Below are positions 10,816 to 21,064 of a stretch of 64,000 bases of DNA, in pieces. The DNA comes from Gammaproteobacteria bacterium (GTDB taxonomy: Bacteria > Pseudomonadota > Gammaproteobacteria > Enterobacterales > Kangiellaceae), in assembly GCA_013373375.1 (NCBI GenBank), contig JABXHY010000024.1:1-64000 (forward strand), in the 5' to 3' direction. Below the pieces are notes generated by a model. It made no database searches. It was not told where the DNA came from and saw nothing but the letters and a program-made list of their open reading frames with translations. Both the position numbers and the translations under genes were made by a program. Every line of letters begins with the position of its first letter. The first letter of the stretch is position 1.

Positions 10816-10936
10816 GTGATTAGTTAATTGCCCGAGCGGCTGTGAAATGTAAGTTTATGATTACTAAAGGAAACTGCAGTTGATTGCTGAAAGGAAAGGC
10901 AACGAAAAATATGGCAAAAAAAAGTAAAGACAATAA

Positions 10937-10967
10937 AAAAGCCCTACCAGCAAGCTGGTAGGGCTTC
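10937..10967 (-). terminator. Terminator after the subtilisin gene
   Basis: AAGCCCTACCAGC pairs perfectly with GCTGGTAGGGCTT around a two-base loop (stem 10939-10967). An A-run on the plus strand at 10934-10940 gives a T-tract on the minus strand. It sits about 20 bases beyond the stop of the reverse-strand protease gene and serves that gene. Confidence 0.93.
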
Positions 10968-10988
10968 GACTAACTTACAAGGTTAATC

Positions 10989-13433
10989 TTATTTGTTGTT
11001 TCTGATGCGGCCGAATCGGAACGCCATCAATGTCAATAGAACAAGCCAGTTAAGTGAACCACCTGAATCGCCATCGCCTGGCTCAGCATCATTCTCACGA
11101 ATGGTGATTGTCGCTGACGCAGGTGAATCAATTACGCTTCGATTGCTCGGATTTGAAAGGGTAACAGTAAAGGTTTCGTTACCTTCAAAAGTAGAGTCGT
11201 CAACTAGTGATATGGTCACTTGCTTTGACGTTTCGCCATCCGCAAATGTGAAGGTCTGACTAAAAGGAGTGTAATCACTTCCGCTAGTCGCTGTACCGTT
11301 AGCCGTGCTAATTGATACTGAAGCTTCGCCGTAACTGCCATTTACGCGGTTGATAGTAACGGATAATCCAGTTCCATTTTCGTCAAAAGTGTACTGTGAA
11401 TTGCTAAGTGCAAAATCACCAGCTGCTGGTAAAGGCTCATTGTCTGTGATGCTGATTTGCATTGAACTCGGTTGTTGTAACTGAGTATTTGCACTGGCAT
11501 TCGATAAGTTCACTGTGAAGCTTTCAGCAGTTTCGCCTTCAAAAACACTGTCGTCGAGAATATCGATATTAATAGTCGATGACGTTACGCCATCAGCCAT
11601 AACAACTGTTTGAGTCATTGATGTGTAATCTTCGCCTGCAATTGCTGAACCGTCTGCAGTTGCAACATCAAAAGAAACTTCACCTTCAGAACCGTTAATA
11701 CGTTCGATAGTGATGCTGATTGTTCCAGCATTTTCATCAACAGTCGTGCTTGCAGTTTCCAATTGGATTGTACCTGCTGCTGGAGTTCCACCAGAACATT
11801 GGTTAGCGGCAAGGTAATCGCTTGCAGCTTTCGCTTTTACAATTCCGTTACCAAAGTAAACGTCATGACCTGCAGCGCCAGCATCCGAAGCTGTCACTTT
11901 TAACGCATTGCGGATTTCGGTACCGCTACAAGTCGGGTGGTTTGACCAAACCAACGCAGCGACACCTGCTGCTGCTGGAGTCGCCATCGAAGTTCCGCTC
12001 ATAAAGCCGTAGCTTTGTGGATCGCCTTGCTCGAAAGAAATTGAAGCTGTAGTTGCAGCAAGTAGAGCAGTACGATCTGAGAGTAATGCGCCTACAGTAG
12101 GAATGGTTGTGTTGTTTGGTTCACCTAAAGTACCGTTCAATGGGCCATCGGCATTGTTAATGATAATAGCTCCGATACCACCACTGTCTTCACAGTTTTT
12201 CACTTTATCTTGGAAAGTGATCTCACCACGGTCGATAACACAAATTTTGCCATCTGCGCCTGCGTCGACTGCATCGCCGAGCTCCATAAAGTAGGTAGCA
12301 ACTTCTGAATTACCTGTGTTACCTGAGTTTTCGAACGATGTTACGTTGTAACTCGCGCCGTTAGCTGTTAAAGAGCCAACAACAGGGGCAGAGGTTGGAT
12401 AAGTTGAAAGTGTATTTACACCACCTGCAGTAGCTTCAACACAGTTAGTTTTAGCTTCATTACACGCTGGGAATTGAGAAAAGTTAGCAATGTTGTTGTC
12501 GCCGTCGTTAGCGCCAATCATCATAACTGAGTCGTAACCAGCAGGGAAAGATCGAGTCGTATTGCCGTCGTTACCAGCTGCCGCTAGTACTAAACCACCG
12601 TCATCAGTAAAAGATTGGAAAGCATTTGATTCAATTGCGTTTGAACCACCGCCGCCTAAGCTCATTGTAATAATGTTAGCACCAGCGTCGGCACATTTGC
12701 CTGCTGCATAAGCTAAATCAGATGAGTAGCCCCAACCTGCAGCATTGAATACTTTGATAATGTGCATTGGCACACCAGGAGCCATACCAATGACACCTAC
12801 GTCATTATCTAAAGCGCCAACTGTTCCTGCTACGTGTGTACCGTGAGGGCCACCGTCTTCATTCCAGTTACCAGTTCCTGTGTCATTGTCACCAGTGATC
12901 GCTGCCCAGTTAAAATCGCTATTAAAGCCACCAGTTTCACCTTCGGCACCAGCAATACCTGAATCGATAACACATACTTTTTGTCCACTTTGTAAAGTCA
13001 GTTGATCGGCTTCTGACTGCACAACTGCGTAAGGAATTACTTGTACATCGTGTGGGTTACCAGCTGAGTCCTCGAAAATTGCCATTGGGTAACGTTTGTA
13101 ATCTTCTTCGATTGAAACGACTTGTGGGTCTGCTTTCAATTCATTCAATAATTCAGGTGTTAGCTCTACTGCAACAGCTGCGTGTCTCGGTAACTCTCTT
13201 TTAACTTGAATGCCTTTGGCTTCTAGGGCACGCGCAACTTGATAAGTGTCAAATTGAGTTTTGCCTGCAGTTTTAGACTGCGGGAGAGCTGATTTGTTGT
13301 AAGTTACAACGTATCGAGTGGCTGTTTGCTCAACTGAGTTAGCCTGAGTATCTTGAATACCAGCGATGCTTAAAGTCGAAAAAGTCGACAGTACAGCTGA
13401 TGCGATTAATTGATGTTTAAATTTTGCTACCAC
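10989..13433 (-). CDS. Secreted S8 subtilisin with PA, two Calx-beta domains and GlyGly-CTERM
   Basis: An exported serine protease of 814 residues. Order: signal peptide (KFKHQLIASAVLSTFSTLSI), an inhibitor I9-type propeptide (about 38-110), a subtilisin core with Asp in CVIDSGIAG, His in HGTHVAGTVG, oxyanion Asn in AAAGNDGN and Ser in GTSMATPAAAG, a PA domain inserted before the Ser (KICVIDRGEITFQDKVKNC), two Calx-beta repeats (about 570-780) and a C-terminal GG-x-hydrophobic-RIRNNK tail. That tail is a GlyGly-CTERM sorting signal, cut by rhombosortase and linked to type II secretion in known cases. I choose GTG at 13433 because AGGAG (13440-13444) lies six bases upstream and it gives a clean signal peptide; the longer frame to 13502 does not. 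Single gene with its own terminator. Confidence 0.93.
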   Translation of the reverse strand: MVAKFKHQLIASAVLSTFSTLSIAGIQDTQANSVEQTATRYVVTYNKSALPQSKTAGKTQFDTYQVARALEAKGIQVKRELPRHAAVAVELTPELLNELKADPQVVSIEEDYKRYPMAIFEDSAGNPHDVQVIPYAVVQSEADQLTLQSGQKVCVIDSGIAGAEGETGGFNSDFNWAAITGDNDTGTGNWNEDGGPHGTHVAGTVGALDNDVGVIGMAPGVPMHIIKVFNAAGWGYSSDLAYAAGKCADAGANIITMSLGGGGSNAIESNAFQSFTDDGGLVLAAAGNDGNTTRSFPAGYDSVMMIGANDGDNNIANFSQFPACNEAKTNCVEATAGGVNTLSTYPTSAPVVGSLTANGASYNVTSFENSGNTGNSEVATYFMELGDAVDAGADGKICVIDRGEITFQDKVKNCEDSGGIGAIIINNADGPLNGTLGEPNNTTIPTVGALLSDRTALLAATTASISFEQGDPQSYGFMSGTSMATPAAAGVAALVWSNHPTCSGTEIRNALKVTASDAGAAGHDVYFGNGIVKAKAASDYLAANQCSGGTPAAGTIQLETASTTVDENAGTISITIERINGSEGEVSFDVATADGSAIAGEDYTSMTQTVVMADGVTSSTINIDILDDSVFEGETAESFTVNLSNASANTQLQQPSSMQISITDNEPLPAAGDFALSNSQYTFDENGTGLSVTINRVNGSYGEASVSISTANGTATSGSDYTPFSQTFTFADGETSKQVTISLVDDSTFEGNETFTVTLSNPSNRSVIDSPASATITIRENDAEPGDGDSGGSLNWLVLLTLMAFRFGRIRNNK

Positions 13434-13865
13434 TGGACACTCCTGGGGTAATTGTTGGTCTGTAAATGCATTGTCAGAGGTCAAATATAAATTTAAAAAC
13501 ATTTCACCTTTGATAAATCTGGGCGAAGACTACTGCATCAAAATTCGTTTTGCATCTTGCTACCGCTGAATTACGTAATATTCACATATATCACGGGCAA
13601 GAGTGTGAACTCGTCAACCTTTTAGTTGTGAAGTAATCACATTAATTTGCGATGAGTTTTAATGACAACGAATGAGGAACAACAGTTTTATCTCTTAGAG
13701 CACTTCAAAACTATTACAAAAGGTAAAACACAATTGGATGTAGCTTATGGGGGTGCACTACGCAGTTTATCGTCGTTTACTAGCTAGACTTACGCTCGTG
13801 TAGCTTTTAACATTTAAAAAGCATAGCTCAAAAACACATAAAGTAGTAAATTTTTTTGTTCAAGT
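13434..13865. other. Intergenic region between subtilisin and histidine phosphatase genes
   Basis: This stretch should carry the promoter of the leftward subtilisin gene. I see no convincing -35/-10 pair. A palindrome TGTGA-AGTAA-TCACA lies at 13627-13641 but has one base too few in its spacer for a standard CRP site. A weak A/T-rich inverted repeat (about 13802-13821) may be the transcript end of the metH-phosphatase unit, but it lacks a T-tract. No gene is visible. Confidence 0.4.
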
Positions 13866-14396
13866 TTAGTCCATGTCTAACTCAATTAACTCTACGTCAG
13901 AACTCTTAATTGTTATTTGAAACAACCTGTTATGTTGATTTTCATTGATGGCCGCTACTGACTTTCCCGATAAATATTTGATCAACAAGGGAGTGGTATT
14001 ACTGTGTCCAACAATTAAGGTATTTTCTTTTTTTGAAAGAAGTTGCTTAGAAAATGCTTGTAATTCTCTAGGATTATAATAATTAACATCCAATGACAAT
14101 TGTTTTGCTACTGGTAAAGCTGTTTGAAAGGTACGTTTGTAGTTGGTTGAATAAATATTTTGTAGGTTTTTATCTGCGAAAAACTTAACTAAAGACTTAG
14201 CTCTCTCTTTACCTTTATTTGTTAATCCTGGATCGTCAGTGCCAGATTCTTTTTCTGCATGACGAATTAAATATATTGTATAGTCAACTTGAGTACTAGG
14301 TTTTTGTTCAGCGTCAACGGACATCAATGACATTGTTATCAGTACGGTAATAACAAACCGAAAGCTATTAATTGAATTCAATCTTGCAGGTTTCAT
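13866..14396 (-). CDS. Exported histidine phosphatase family protein (SixA/PGAM-like)
   Basis: A 176-residue protein with a probable signal peptide (NSFRFVITVLITMSLMSVDA) followed by a single histidine phosphatase domain. The catalytic RHG-type motif reads YLIRHAEKE, the proximal region is DPGLTNKGKERA, and the second catalytic His is in LIVGHSNTTPLL. The short size resembles SixA or periplasmic phosphatases rather than glycolytic phosphoglycerate mutase. The substrate is unknown. The start lies 22 bases after the metH stop on the same strand, so read-through from metH is likely. A link with methionine or SAM metabolism is not shown by the sequence. Confidence 0.82.
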   Translation of the reverse strand: MKPARLNSINSFRFVITVLITMSLMSVDAEQKPSTQVDYTIYLIRHAEKESGTDDPGLTNKGKERAKSLVKFFADKNLQNIYSTNYKRTFQTALPVAKQLSLDVNYYNPRELQAFSKQLLSKKENTLIVGHSNTTPLLIKYLSGKSVAAINENQHNRLFQITIKSSDVELIELDMD

Positions 14397-14418
14397 ATTA
14401 CCTCACATCTAGTTTTCA

Positions 14419-17400
14419 TTATTTGTACGCTAATACAGGTGCTAGCCACCGCTCGACAGTCGTTAAATCCATTTGTTTTCTTTTTGCATAACTGCTTACT
14501 TGATCAATATTGATTTTACCTGTTCCAAAATAGCGAGACTGTGGGTGTGAGAAATAATAGCCGCTTACTGCTGCGGTAGGGTACATCGCGTAACTCTCGG
14601 TTAAGTGCAGGTCAATATTTTTTTCAACATCGAGAAGCTGCCAAATTTTTCCTTTCTCGGTGTGATCAGGACAAGCTGGGTAACCGGGTGCAGGTCGAAT
14701 GCCTTGATATTTTTCTGCGATTAATGCTTCGTTATCAAAGCTTTCATCTTTCGCGTATCCCCAATAATCCTTTCTTACTAATTCATGAAGCTTTTCTGCA
14801 AAGGCTTCAGCGAGTCGATCCGCTAATGCTTTTAGCATAATGGAAGAGTAATCATCATGATCGTTTTCGAATCTTTTTATATGATCATCTATTCCAATTC
14901 CTGCGGTCACTGCGAAAAACCCGAGATAATCAGTTACTCCCGAATCACTTGGTGCAACAAAATCCGCTAAACTTAAATTATTGGCATCATCACGTTTGCT
15001 CAATTGCTGGCGAATAAACTCAAAGCTGTATGGTTTGCCATTGTCGTTAACTAAAATACTGTCTTCTTTGCTGTTGGCCGGATAAAAACCAAAAACGGCT
15101 TTAGCCATTAACCATTTTTCATCGACAATTTTTTGTAACATAGTTTGTGCATCGTCAAATAATTTTTTTGCTGACTCGCCTACTACGTCATCGGTTAATA
15201 TTTTAGGGTAACGACCCGCTAATTCCCAAGACTTAAAGAAGGGTGTCCAGTCAATACGATCAATTAAGTCCGATAAGGGGAAGTCATCAATTACTTGTAC
15301 GCCCAATTTTTTCGGTTTAGTAATGTTGATGTTGTTCCAGTCAGATGAATAGCCATTATCTAAAGCGTCTTCATAGGAGATTAATGATTTCGTTTGATCT
15401 CTTTTTTCACGCGAGTCGCGTTTTTCTTGATAAGATTGTTTGATATCAGTTATGAATTTGGATTTATGTTCATTTGATAACAGTTTCGATGCAACATTGA
15501 CAACTCTCGAAGCATCTTGCACATGGACTACAGCGTGGTGATATTCAGGATCAATTTTAACCGCTGTATGAATGCTTGATGTTGTCGCTCCACCGATGAG
15601 TAATGGCTTTTCTATTTCCAGTCTTTCCATCTCTTGTGCTATGTGCACCATTTCATCAAGTGAAGGAGTTATCAAACCTGACAATCCAATAATATCGCAC
15701 TGTTCTGTTTGAGCTTTTTGTAGTATTTGATCGGCCGGCACCATAACTCCCATGTCTATTACTTCATATCCATTGCACTGGAGCACGACGCCAACGATGT
15801 TTTTTCCAATATCGTGAACATCTCCTTTTACCGTAGCAAGCAAAACTTTTCCGGCAGACTGCGACTTGGATTTGTCTTTTTCCATGTAAGGCAATAAATA
15901 CGCGACAGCTTTTTTCATCACTCGAGCAGACTTGACCACTTGTGGCAAAAACATTTTTCCTGAGCCAAATAAATCTCCGACAACATTCATTCCGTCCATT
16001 AATGGACCTTCAATGACATGTAATGGTTTTTCCGCTTCGAGGCGAGCTGCCTCAGTATCAGCTTCAATGAATTCTGTAATCCCTTTTACTAATGCAAATT
16101 CCAATCGTTTTTTGACGGGCCACTCACGCCATTCAGCTTGTTCTTTTTGTTGGCTTGAGTCGTTCGACTGATAGCTTTGTGCCAGTTGAATTAAGTGTTC
16201 TGTTGCATTGTTATTGCGAGACAATACAACATCCTCGCAGGCTTCTCGAAGTTGATCTGGAATATCACTGTAGACGGCAAGTTGTCCGGCATTTACGATT
16301 CCCATTGTTAACCCACTTCTAATTGCATGATAAAGAAACACTGCGTGCATAGCTTCTCGAACAGTGTTATTACCTCGGAAGGAAAACGATAAGTTAGAAA
16401 CACCTCCACTGATAAGAGCGTGAGGAAGATTCTGTTTTATCCAGGCACAACTTTCGATAAAGTCGAGACCATATCGATTATGCTCTTCAATTCCAGTGGC
16501 AACTGCAAAGATATTCGGGTCAAAAATAATATCTTCGGGTGGAAAACCATTGCTCTTTAAAATGTCATAAGCGCGTCTGCAGATTTCAGTTTTTCTCTCA
16601 ATGGTGTCGGCCTGACCTTTTTCATCAAATGCCATTACAATAACCGCCGCACCGTATTTTTGAATCAGTTTCGCTTGTTTAATGAATACTTGTTCGCCTT
16701 CTTTCAACGAAATTGAGTTCACTACGCCTTTACCCTGAATGCATTTCAGGCCATTTTCAATCACTTCCCATTTAGAAGAATCAAGAACAATGGGCACTCG
16801 GCTAATATCTGGCTCAGCAACAATGAGTTTTAAAAACTTCTCCATTGCTGCTTTAGAATCCAGCATACCTTCATCCATGTTGATGTCGATCATCTGAGCG
16901 CCATTATTGACTTGATCAAGCGCGACTTCTAATGCTGATTCGAAGTCATCGCTTTTAATTAGGCGAAGAAATTTTGCTGAGCCGGTGACGTTTGTTCGCT
17001 CGCCAATATTGACAAAAAGAGATGACTCATCAATTGTCAGTGGTTCTAGACCGGCAACTCGAAGCGCCTTTTTTTGTTCTTTTAGTTGACGAGGAGGTAG
17101 CTTACTCATCGCCTGCGCTATCGCTGTTATATGTTCTGGAGTAGTGCCGCAACACCCGCCAACAATATTTAAAAATTTATTGTTTGCCCACTCAACAATG
17201 TCGTTTGCCATTGTTTCTGGTGTCTCATCGTATTCACCGAATTCGTTGGGTAATCCTGCATTCGGATGTGCGCTCACATAGCACTCACAAATTTCACTCA
17301 ATTCTTTTACATAGGGACGAAGTTGCTTGGCACCAAGTGCGCAATTAAGTCCAAATGAAATGGGTTGAATATGTCGTAGTGAATGATAAAAAGCTGCTGC

Positions 17401-18099
17401 TGTTTGCCCTGTCAATGTTCGCCCAGAAGCGTCTGTGATAGTCCCTGATATCATTACCGGATACTTTTCGTCCAAGTCGTCAAACAGTTCCATCACAGCA
17501 AAGGCACAGGCTTTAGCATTAAGAGTGTCGAATATAGTCTCAATTAACAAAATATCAGCACCACCATCGATAAGCGCTTTGGCTGCTAATTTGTAATCTT
17601 GTTTTAATTCATCAAAACTAATGTTACGAAATTCGGGTCGGTTAACGTCCGGCGAGATGCTGGCTGTTTTATTTGTTGGTCCTAATACACCCGCGACGAA
17701 CCGTGGCTTGTCAGAGAACTCATCGGCAACTTGTCTTGCAAGCTTGGCGGACTCGAAATTAAGCTCTTCTACGAGCTTTTCCATACCGTAATCGGCCATC
17801 GACGCAGCGTTACCGTTAAAAGTATTCGTTTCAATAATATCGGCACCGGCATTTAAATATTGTCGATGAATATCAGCGATAACTTCCGGTTGAGTTAAAG
17901 TCAGCAGATCATTGTTGCCTTTCAAGTCCGATGGCCAGTCTTTAAACCTTTCTCCACGATAGGCCGCTTCATCAAATTTGTGACGCTGAATCATAGTGCC
18001 CATAGCACCATCAAGAATCAGAATCTTTTGCTTTAAAGCGCTATAAAGGGCTTCGCGACGACTTTGCTTGTTGTGTGGACTTGTGGATGATTTGCGCAT
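14419..18099 (-). CDS. metH: Cobalamin-dependent methionine synthase
   Basis: MetH transfers a methyl group from 5-methyltetrahydrofolate via cobalamin to homocysteine, forming methionine. At 1226 residues it is full length, with all four modules: the homocysteine domain ([11 protein letters not shown] near residue 30; zinc cysteines in LNCALGA and [10 protein letters not shown]), the pterin domain ([22 protein letters not shown]), the B12 module ([20 protein letters not shown], with the axial His in [19 protein letters not shown]) and the C-terminal SAM-binding activation domain ([19 protein letters not shown]). It starts with ATG after an AAGG ribosome site. Upstream are tandem MetJ boxes, so repression by MetJ-SAM is expected. 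No cobalamin riboswitch is seen. A histidine phosphatase gene follows after 22 bases. Confidence 0.98.
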   Translation of the reverse strand: MRKSSTSPHNKQSRREALYSALKQKILILDGAMGTMIQRHKFDEAAYRGERFKDWPSDLKGNNDLLTLTQPEVIADIHRQYLNAGADIIETNTFNGNAASMADYGMEKLVEELNFESAKLARQVADEFSDKPRFVAGVLGPTNKTASISPDVNRPEFRNISFDELKQDYKLAAKALIDGGADILLIETIFDTLNAKACAFAVMELFDDLDEKYPVMISGTITDASGRTLTGQTAAAFYHSLRHIQPISFGLNCALGAKQLRPYVKELSEICECYVSAHPNAGLPNEFGEYDETPETMANDIVEWANNKFLNIVGGCCGTTPEHITAIAQAMSKLPPRQLKEQKKALRVAGLEPLTIDESSLFVNIGERTNVTGSAKFLRLIKSDDFESALEVALDQVNNGAQMIDINMDEGMLDSKAAMEKFLKLIVAEPDISRVPIVLDSSKWEVIENGLKCIQGKGVVNSISLKEGEQVFIKQAKLIQKYGAAVIVMAFDEKGQADTIERKTEICRRAYDILKSNGFPPEDIIFDPNIFAVATGIEEHNRYGLDFIESCAWIKQNLPHALISGGVSNLSFSFRGNNTVREAMHAVFLYHAIRSGLTMGIVNAGQLAVYSDIPDQLREACEDVVLSRNNNATEHLIQLAQSYQSNDSSQQKEQAEWREWPVKKRLEFALVKGITEFIEADTEAARLEAEKPLHVIEGPLMDGMNVVGDLFGSGKMFLPQVVKSARVMKKAVAYLLPYMEKDKSKSQSAGKVLLATVKGDVHDIGKNIVGVVLQCNGYEVIDMGVMVPADQILQKAQTEQCDIIGLSGLITPSLDEMVHIAQEMERLEIEKPLLIGGATTSSIHTAVKIDPEYHHAVVHVQDASRVVNVASKLLSNEHKSKFITDIKQSYQEKRDSREKRDQTKSLISYEDALDNGYSSDWNNINITKPKKLGVQVIDDFPLSDLIDRIDWTPFFKSWELAGRYPKILTDDVVGESAKKLFDDAQTMLQKIVDEKWLMAKAVFGFYPANSKEDSILVNDNGKPYSFEFIRQQLSKRDDANNLSLADFVAPSDSGVTDYLGFFAVTAGIGIDDHIKRFENDHDDYSSIMLKALADRLAEAFAEKLHELVRKDYWGYAKDESFDNEALIAEKYQGIRPAPGYPACPDHTEKGKIWQLLDVEKNIDLHLTESYAMYPTAAVSGYYFSHPQSRYFGTGKINIDQVSSYAKRKQMDLTTVERWLAPVLAYK

Positions 18100-18134
18100 A
18101 TTAGCCTTATTGAAATTTGAATGATTTTTACTTT

Positions 18135-18164
18135 ACTATAGACGTCTAGACGTAAAGATGTGTA
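18135..18164 (-). promoter_or_regulatory. metH promoter with tandem MetJ boxes
   Basis: Three adjacent 8-base met boxes are visible on the plus strand: AGACGTCT (18140-18147, perfect), AGACGTAA (18148-18155) and AGATGTGT (18156-18163). On the minus strand TACACA (18159-18164) and TATAGT (18135-18140) form a -35/-10 pair 18 bases apart, with the boxes filling the spacer. This arrangement is typical of MetJ repression and implies that the genome encodes MetJ. Confidence 0.85.
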
Positions 18165-18314
18165 TTATCTAGAAAATTGAACGAAAGTTAAAGTCTTAAT
18201 ACAGAGTTTAGTTGTTATAAGTGACTTTTCCGCTTTAGCGAGAGTGAAAAGTTGCATTAAACAATGGTCTACACTGTGAAATAAATCGAATCAAATTAAA
18301 AGGTTATATCTCAT

Positions 18315-18752
18315 ATGAGTGAAAAAGTTCAAACCTGGGAGTCAATAGACAGTACCCATTTAAAAGCACTCCCTAACCCATCCAATGGCGCCTATGAAAT
18401 CAAAGTCAAAATCCCCGAGTTCACCTTTTTAGGCGTGCAAGAGCAGCCTGATTTCGCGACGGTCTACTTAACCTTTTACCCAACCAATAAAATTATCGAG
18501 CTGAAAGCTCTTAAACAATATGTGTATCAGCTTAGAAACATTGTTGTGTCTTACGAACGTTTGATTAATGTTTTTTATGATCATCTTATGGAAGTCTATG
18601 AGCCAGATAGATTGCGATTAGTTATGATTTGTAATCCGCGTGGTGGGATAAGTTCGCGTCTTACTATAGACAGTGACTGGGCTGCACGTGGAGGAGAAGA
18701 AAAGTATCGAGACTGGATGTCTCACGATGACGTGTGGGATGTTGTGTTGTAA
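18315..18752 (+). CDS. QueF-like T-fold protein without the catalytic cysteine
   Basis: A 145-residue protein of the short (type I) QueF family. QueF reduces preQ0 to preQ1 with NADPH for queuosine tRNA modification. The family blocks are plain: FTFLGVQEQPDFATVYLTFY, IELKALKQYVYQLRN and NPRGGISSRLTID. In active QueF the first block reads FTSLCPxTGQPDF, and its Cys forms the thioimide with preQ0. Here that position is Gly (FLG), and the His of the RNHxxFHE segment is also lost (RNIVVSYE), although the Asp of QPDF and the Glu remain. It therefore may not be a nitrile reductase. It is divergent from metH and is not in a queuosine operon. Family assignment is strong; function is open. Confidence 0.85.
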   Translation: MSEKVQTWESIDSTHLKALPNPSNGAYEIKVKIPEFTFLGVQEQPDFATVYLTFYPTNKIIELKALKQYVYQLRNIVVSYERLINVFYDHLMEVYEPDRLRLVMICNPRGGISSRLTIDSDWAARGGEEKYRDWMSHDDVWDVVL

Positions 18753-18806
18753 CGCCTGGTGACAATACTATTTATTTAAATACTCAAATCGTGTCACTGT
18801 ACTGAA

Positions 18807-18827
18807 TAGCCCGTTAAGAGCGGGCTA
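18807..18827. terminator. Hairpin between convergent QueF-like and GGDEF-EAL genes
   Basis: TAGCCCG pairs perfectly with CGGGCTA around a seven-base loop. It lies 55 bases after the QueF-like stop and about 48 bases beyond the end of the reverse-strand neighbour, where a shared transcription end would be expected. There is no T-tract, so it may be a weak or Rho-assisted terminator. Confidence 0.5.
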
Positions 18828-18874
18828 GTATTCGCAACGAAAACCTTTGAACAATCAATTATAATGATGGTGAT

Positions 18875-21064
18875 TTAGCTTGAGTGTTGCTTGATGAACT
18901 CCAGGAATTCCGCTTTCGGCATTGGTTTAGCAATAAAATAGCCCTGTATAAAATCAACGTTTAAATCGTTTAAAAGGTAGAGTTGCTTTTCTGTTTCAAC
19001 TCCTTCTGCGACAACCTTTAGTCTCAGGTGATGAGCCATATTGGTTATCGCTTCACATAAATAATACTCATCGCTTTCGTAATCTAAGCCTTGAATAAAT
19101 GAGCGGTCTATTTTCAAGCAGTCAATTGGGAACTGACGTAAATAAGACAATGATGAATAGCCAACCCCAAAGTCATCGAGAGAAATCGTGAAGCCTTTCG
19201 AGCGTAGCGTCGCAAGATCCTCGCTAATATAAGATTCCATTAATATTGACTCGGTAACCTCGATTGCTAGTTTTACATTGTGCTCTTTTATTTGTATTGG
19301 CCATTTTTTTAGTGCTTCAAACTTAAATTGCACTGGTGAAATATTGAGGCTTATTTCAATCTTTTTCTGAATGGACTTTTCTATAGACTTTGCGCACTCA
19401 ATAGCTTCGAAAAACAAAGCATCACCGAGTTTGGTGATCAACCGAGTTTCTTCTAGCAAAGGAATGAAAGAGTCAGGACTTACCAATCCTCTTTTTTCTG
19501 AGTGCCATCTAACCAGCGCTTCTGCTTTTTCAATCTTGTTATTGTTGATATTCAAAATCGGTTGGTAATATAAACTGAACTCATTCTTATCAATTGCGGT
19601 TCTTAAGTCATTCGATAGTTCTAGTCTAAATAGTGCTTCTTTATTCATATTTTCTGTAAAGTAGTGGAATTGATTTTTCCCCTGCTGTTTTGCTGCGTAC
19701 ATAGCTTGATCGGCATTTTTTAATAGCTGACTTAATTTGAAGTGTTCATCATAATCGCTTGGGAATAATGTTATGCCGAGGCTGGCTGAAATGAAAATAG
19801 GAGTATCATCCATTTTGAATGGATCGGTTAATACATCGAGTATGTTTTTAGCGACTGACTCAACAATCTGTCGGTCTTTTACATTATTAATAATTGCAAC
19901 GAACTCATCACCTCCAAGTCTGGCTAAAGAATCAGATTCTCGTAATGCTGACAGTAAGCGTTGAGTCACTTTTTTTAGCAACTCATCACCAACATCGTGC
20001 CCCATGCTATCGTTGACTTCTTTAAATCCATCTAAGTCGATCAAGAAGAGAGCAAACCTCTGCGGCGTGCGCTGATGTGTCAGCAGTAATTGTCCAAGTC
20101 GATCTTGGAAAAGTCGACGATTTGGGAGTTGAGTAAGAAAATCGTAATGTGCTTGGCGCCAAATTATCTTCTCATTACGCTCAAGCTGTTTTGAGTGTCT
20201 ACGAGTTTGATATAACCAGAGCAAAATAGAAGAAATGACAACTACTGCAATACTGAGAATCAATAATATCCTTGTATAACTTTCAGTAATATCAAATTTT
20301 ACTCGCCGCCAACTGTTGTTAATTCTGTTGCGCTGCTCCGTTGTAATTTGAGCAATAAGTTTATTGAATATCGGCACCAAGCTATTGAGCTCCTGACGTA
20401 CCCCGATTCCTAATTCAATTTGTGAGAGCTCGTCAAATTGCCCGTTTATTTTTAAATTGGTAAAACCATGTTCTTGAATAGCGTATCCGGCTAAATGTAA
20501 TCCACTAAAAAAACCGTAAAGTTTGCCTTGATTAACTTTTTGTAGACCTTCAAGTCGAGAGTCAACTTGAATTAGGTTTATGTTGGGGTATCGGTCTTTT
20601 AACAACTCAACATAGGAATAACCTCTTATAACGCCTAATGGTTTGTCTGCCAAAGTTGATAGGCGAGAAACAAAAAATTTCTCCTGGGTAGTGACGACAA
20701 CTAAAGGTATCGAAATATAACTGTCAGTAAAGTCAAGAAACTCTTCCCTGTCTGGCGTTTTTCCGGCGAGTGAAATAATGTTGCATTCACCAGAGCGAAT
20801 CTTCTTCATCGACTCATCCCAAGTGTTAGTTGGTTGCAACTCAATCGGTATATCAAGCTTTTGTTGAAAAATTCGCATGTATTCTGCGTTCATCCCAGTG
20901 TGTATACCGTCTTCTATTGATTCCAGTGGAAGGGTATCTGGGCCTACACACAGACGTATTTTGCGCAATCGTTGTAGAAATGCTTGTTCGTCTGCCGTTA
21001 ACTGGACGGAGTTGTCAGTTTGAGTTGCTGCTGCGGGGTAGTCTGTGAGGCCCAGAAACAGCAA
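18875..21064 (-). CDS. Periplasmic solute-binding sensor with GGDEF and EAL domains
   Basis: A membrane-bound c-di-GMP protein of about 730 residues. The periplasmic part (about 20-255) is an SBP_bac_3-type solute-binding domain beginning RKIRLCVGPDTLPLESIEDG. A single membrane helix (RILLILSIAVVVISSILLWL) precedes a GGDEF domain (RLGGDEF, with RxxD site RESD five residues earlier) and an EAL domain with EALVRW, NISPVQF, AIEVTES, DDFGVGYSSLSYL, KIDRSF and AEGVET intact. Both activities may therefore be present, under control of a small ligand. The start is unclear: TTG at 21064 leaves a very short signal peptide. An ATT codon at 21091 in the same frame would give MNYRVLIIILLFLGL, a better signal sequence. 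Confidence 0.88.
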   Translation of the reverse strand: MLFLGLTDYPAAATQTDNSVQLTADEQAFLQRLRKIRLCVGPDTLPLESIEDGIHTGMNAEYMRIFQQKLDIPIELQPTNTWDESMKKIRSGECNIISLAGKTPDREEFLDFTDSYISIPLVVVTTQEKFFVSRLSTLADKPLGVIRGYSYVELLKDRYPNINLIQVDSRLEGLQKVNQGKLYGFFSGLHLAGYAIQEHGFTNLKINGQFDELSQIELGIGVRQELNSLVPIFNKLIAQITTEQRNRINNSWRRVKFDITESYTRILLILSIAVVVISSILLWLYQTRRHSKQLERNEKIIWRQAHYDFLTQLPNRRLFQDRLGQLLLTHQRTPQRFALFLIDLDGFKEVNDSMGHDVGDELLKKVTQRLLSALRESDSLARLGGDEFVAIINNVKDRQIVESVAKNILDVLTDPFKMDDTPIFISASLGITLFPSDYDEHFKLSQLLKNADQAMYAAKQQGKNQFHYFTENMNKEALFRLELSNDLRTAIDKNEFSLYYQPILNINNNKIEKAEALVRWHSEKRGLVSPDSFIPLLEETRLITKLGDALFFEAIECAKSIEKSIQKKIEISLNISPVQFKFEALKKWPIQIKEHNVKLAIEVTESILMESYISEDLATLRSKGFTISLDDFGVGYSSLSYLRQFPIDCLKIDRSFIQGLDYESDEYYLCEAITNMAHHLRLKVVAEGVETEKQLYLLNDLNVDFIQGYFIAKPMPKAEFLEFIKQHSS

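Noticed and set aside
13627-13641. CRP-like palindrome TGTGA-AGTAA-TCACA before the subtilisin gene
   Set aside because: Standard CRP sites have a six-base spacer and this one has five. No convincing promoter is placed around it.
13802-13821. A/T-rich inverted repeat as a terminator of the metH-phosphatase unit
   Set aside because: The stem is imperfect and no T-tract follows on the minus strand; it remains only a weak candidate.
18100-18314. Cobalamin or SAM riboswitch in the metH leader
   Set aside because: No B12-box or S-box core is visible; control is explained by MetJ boxes.
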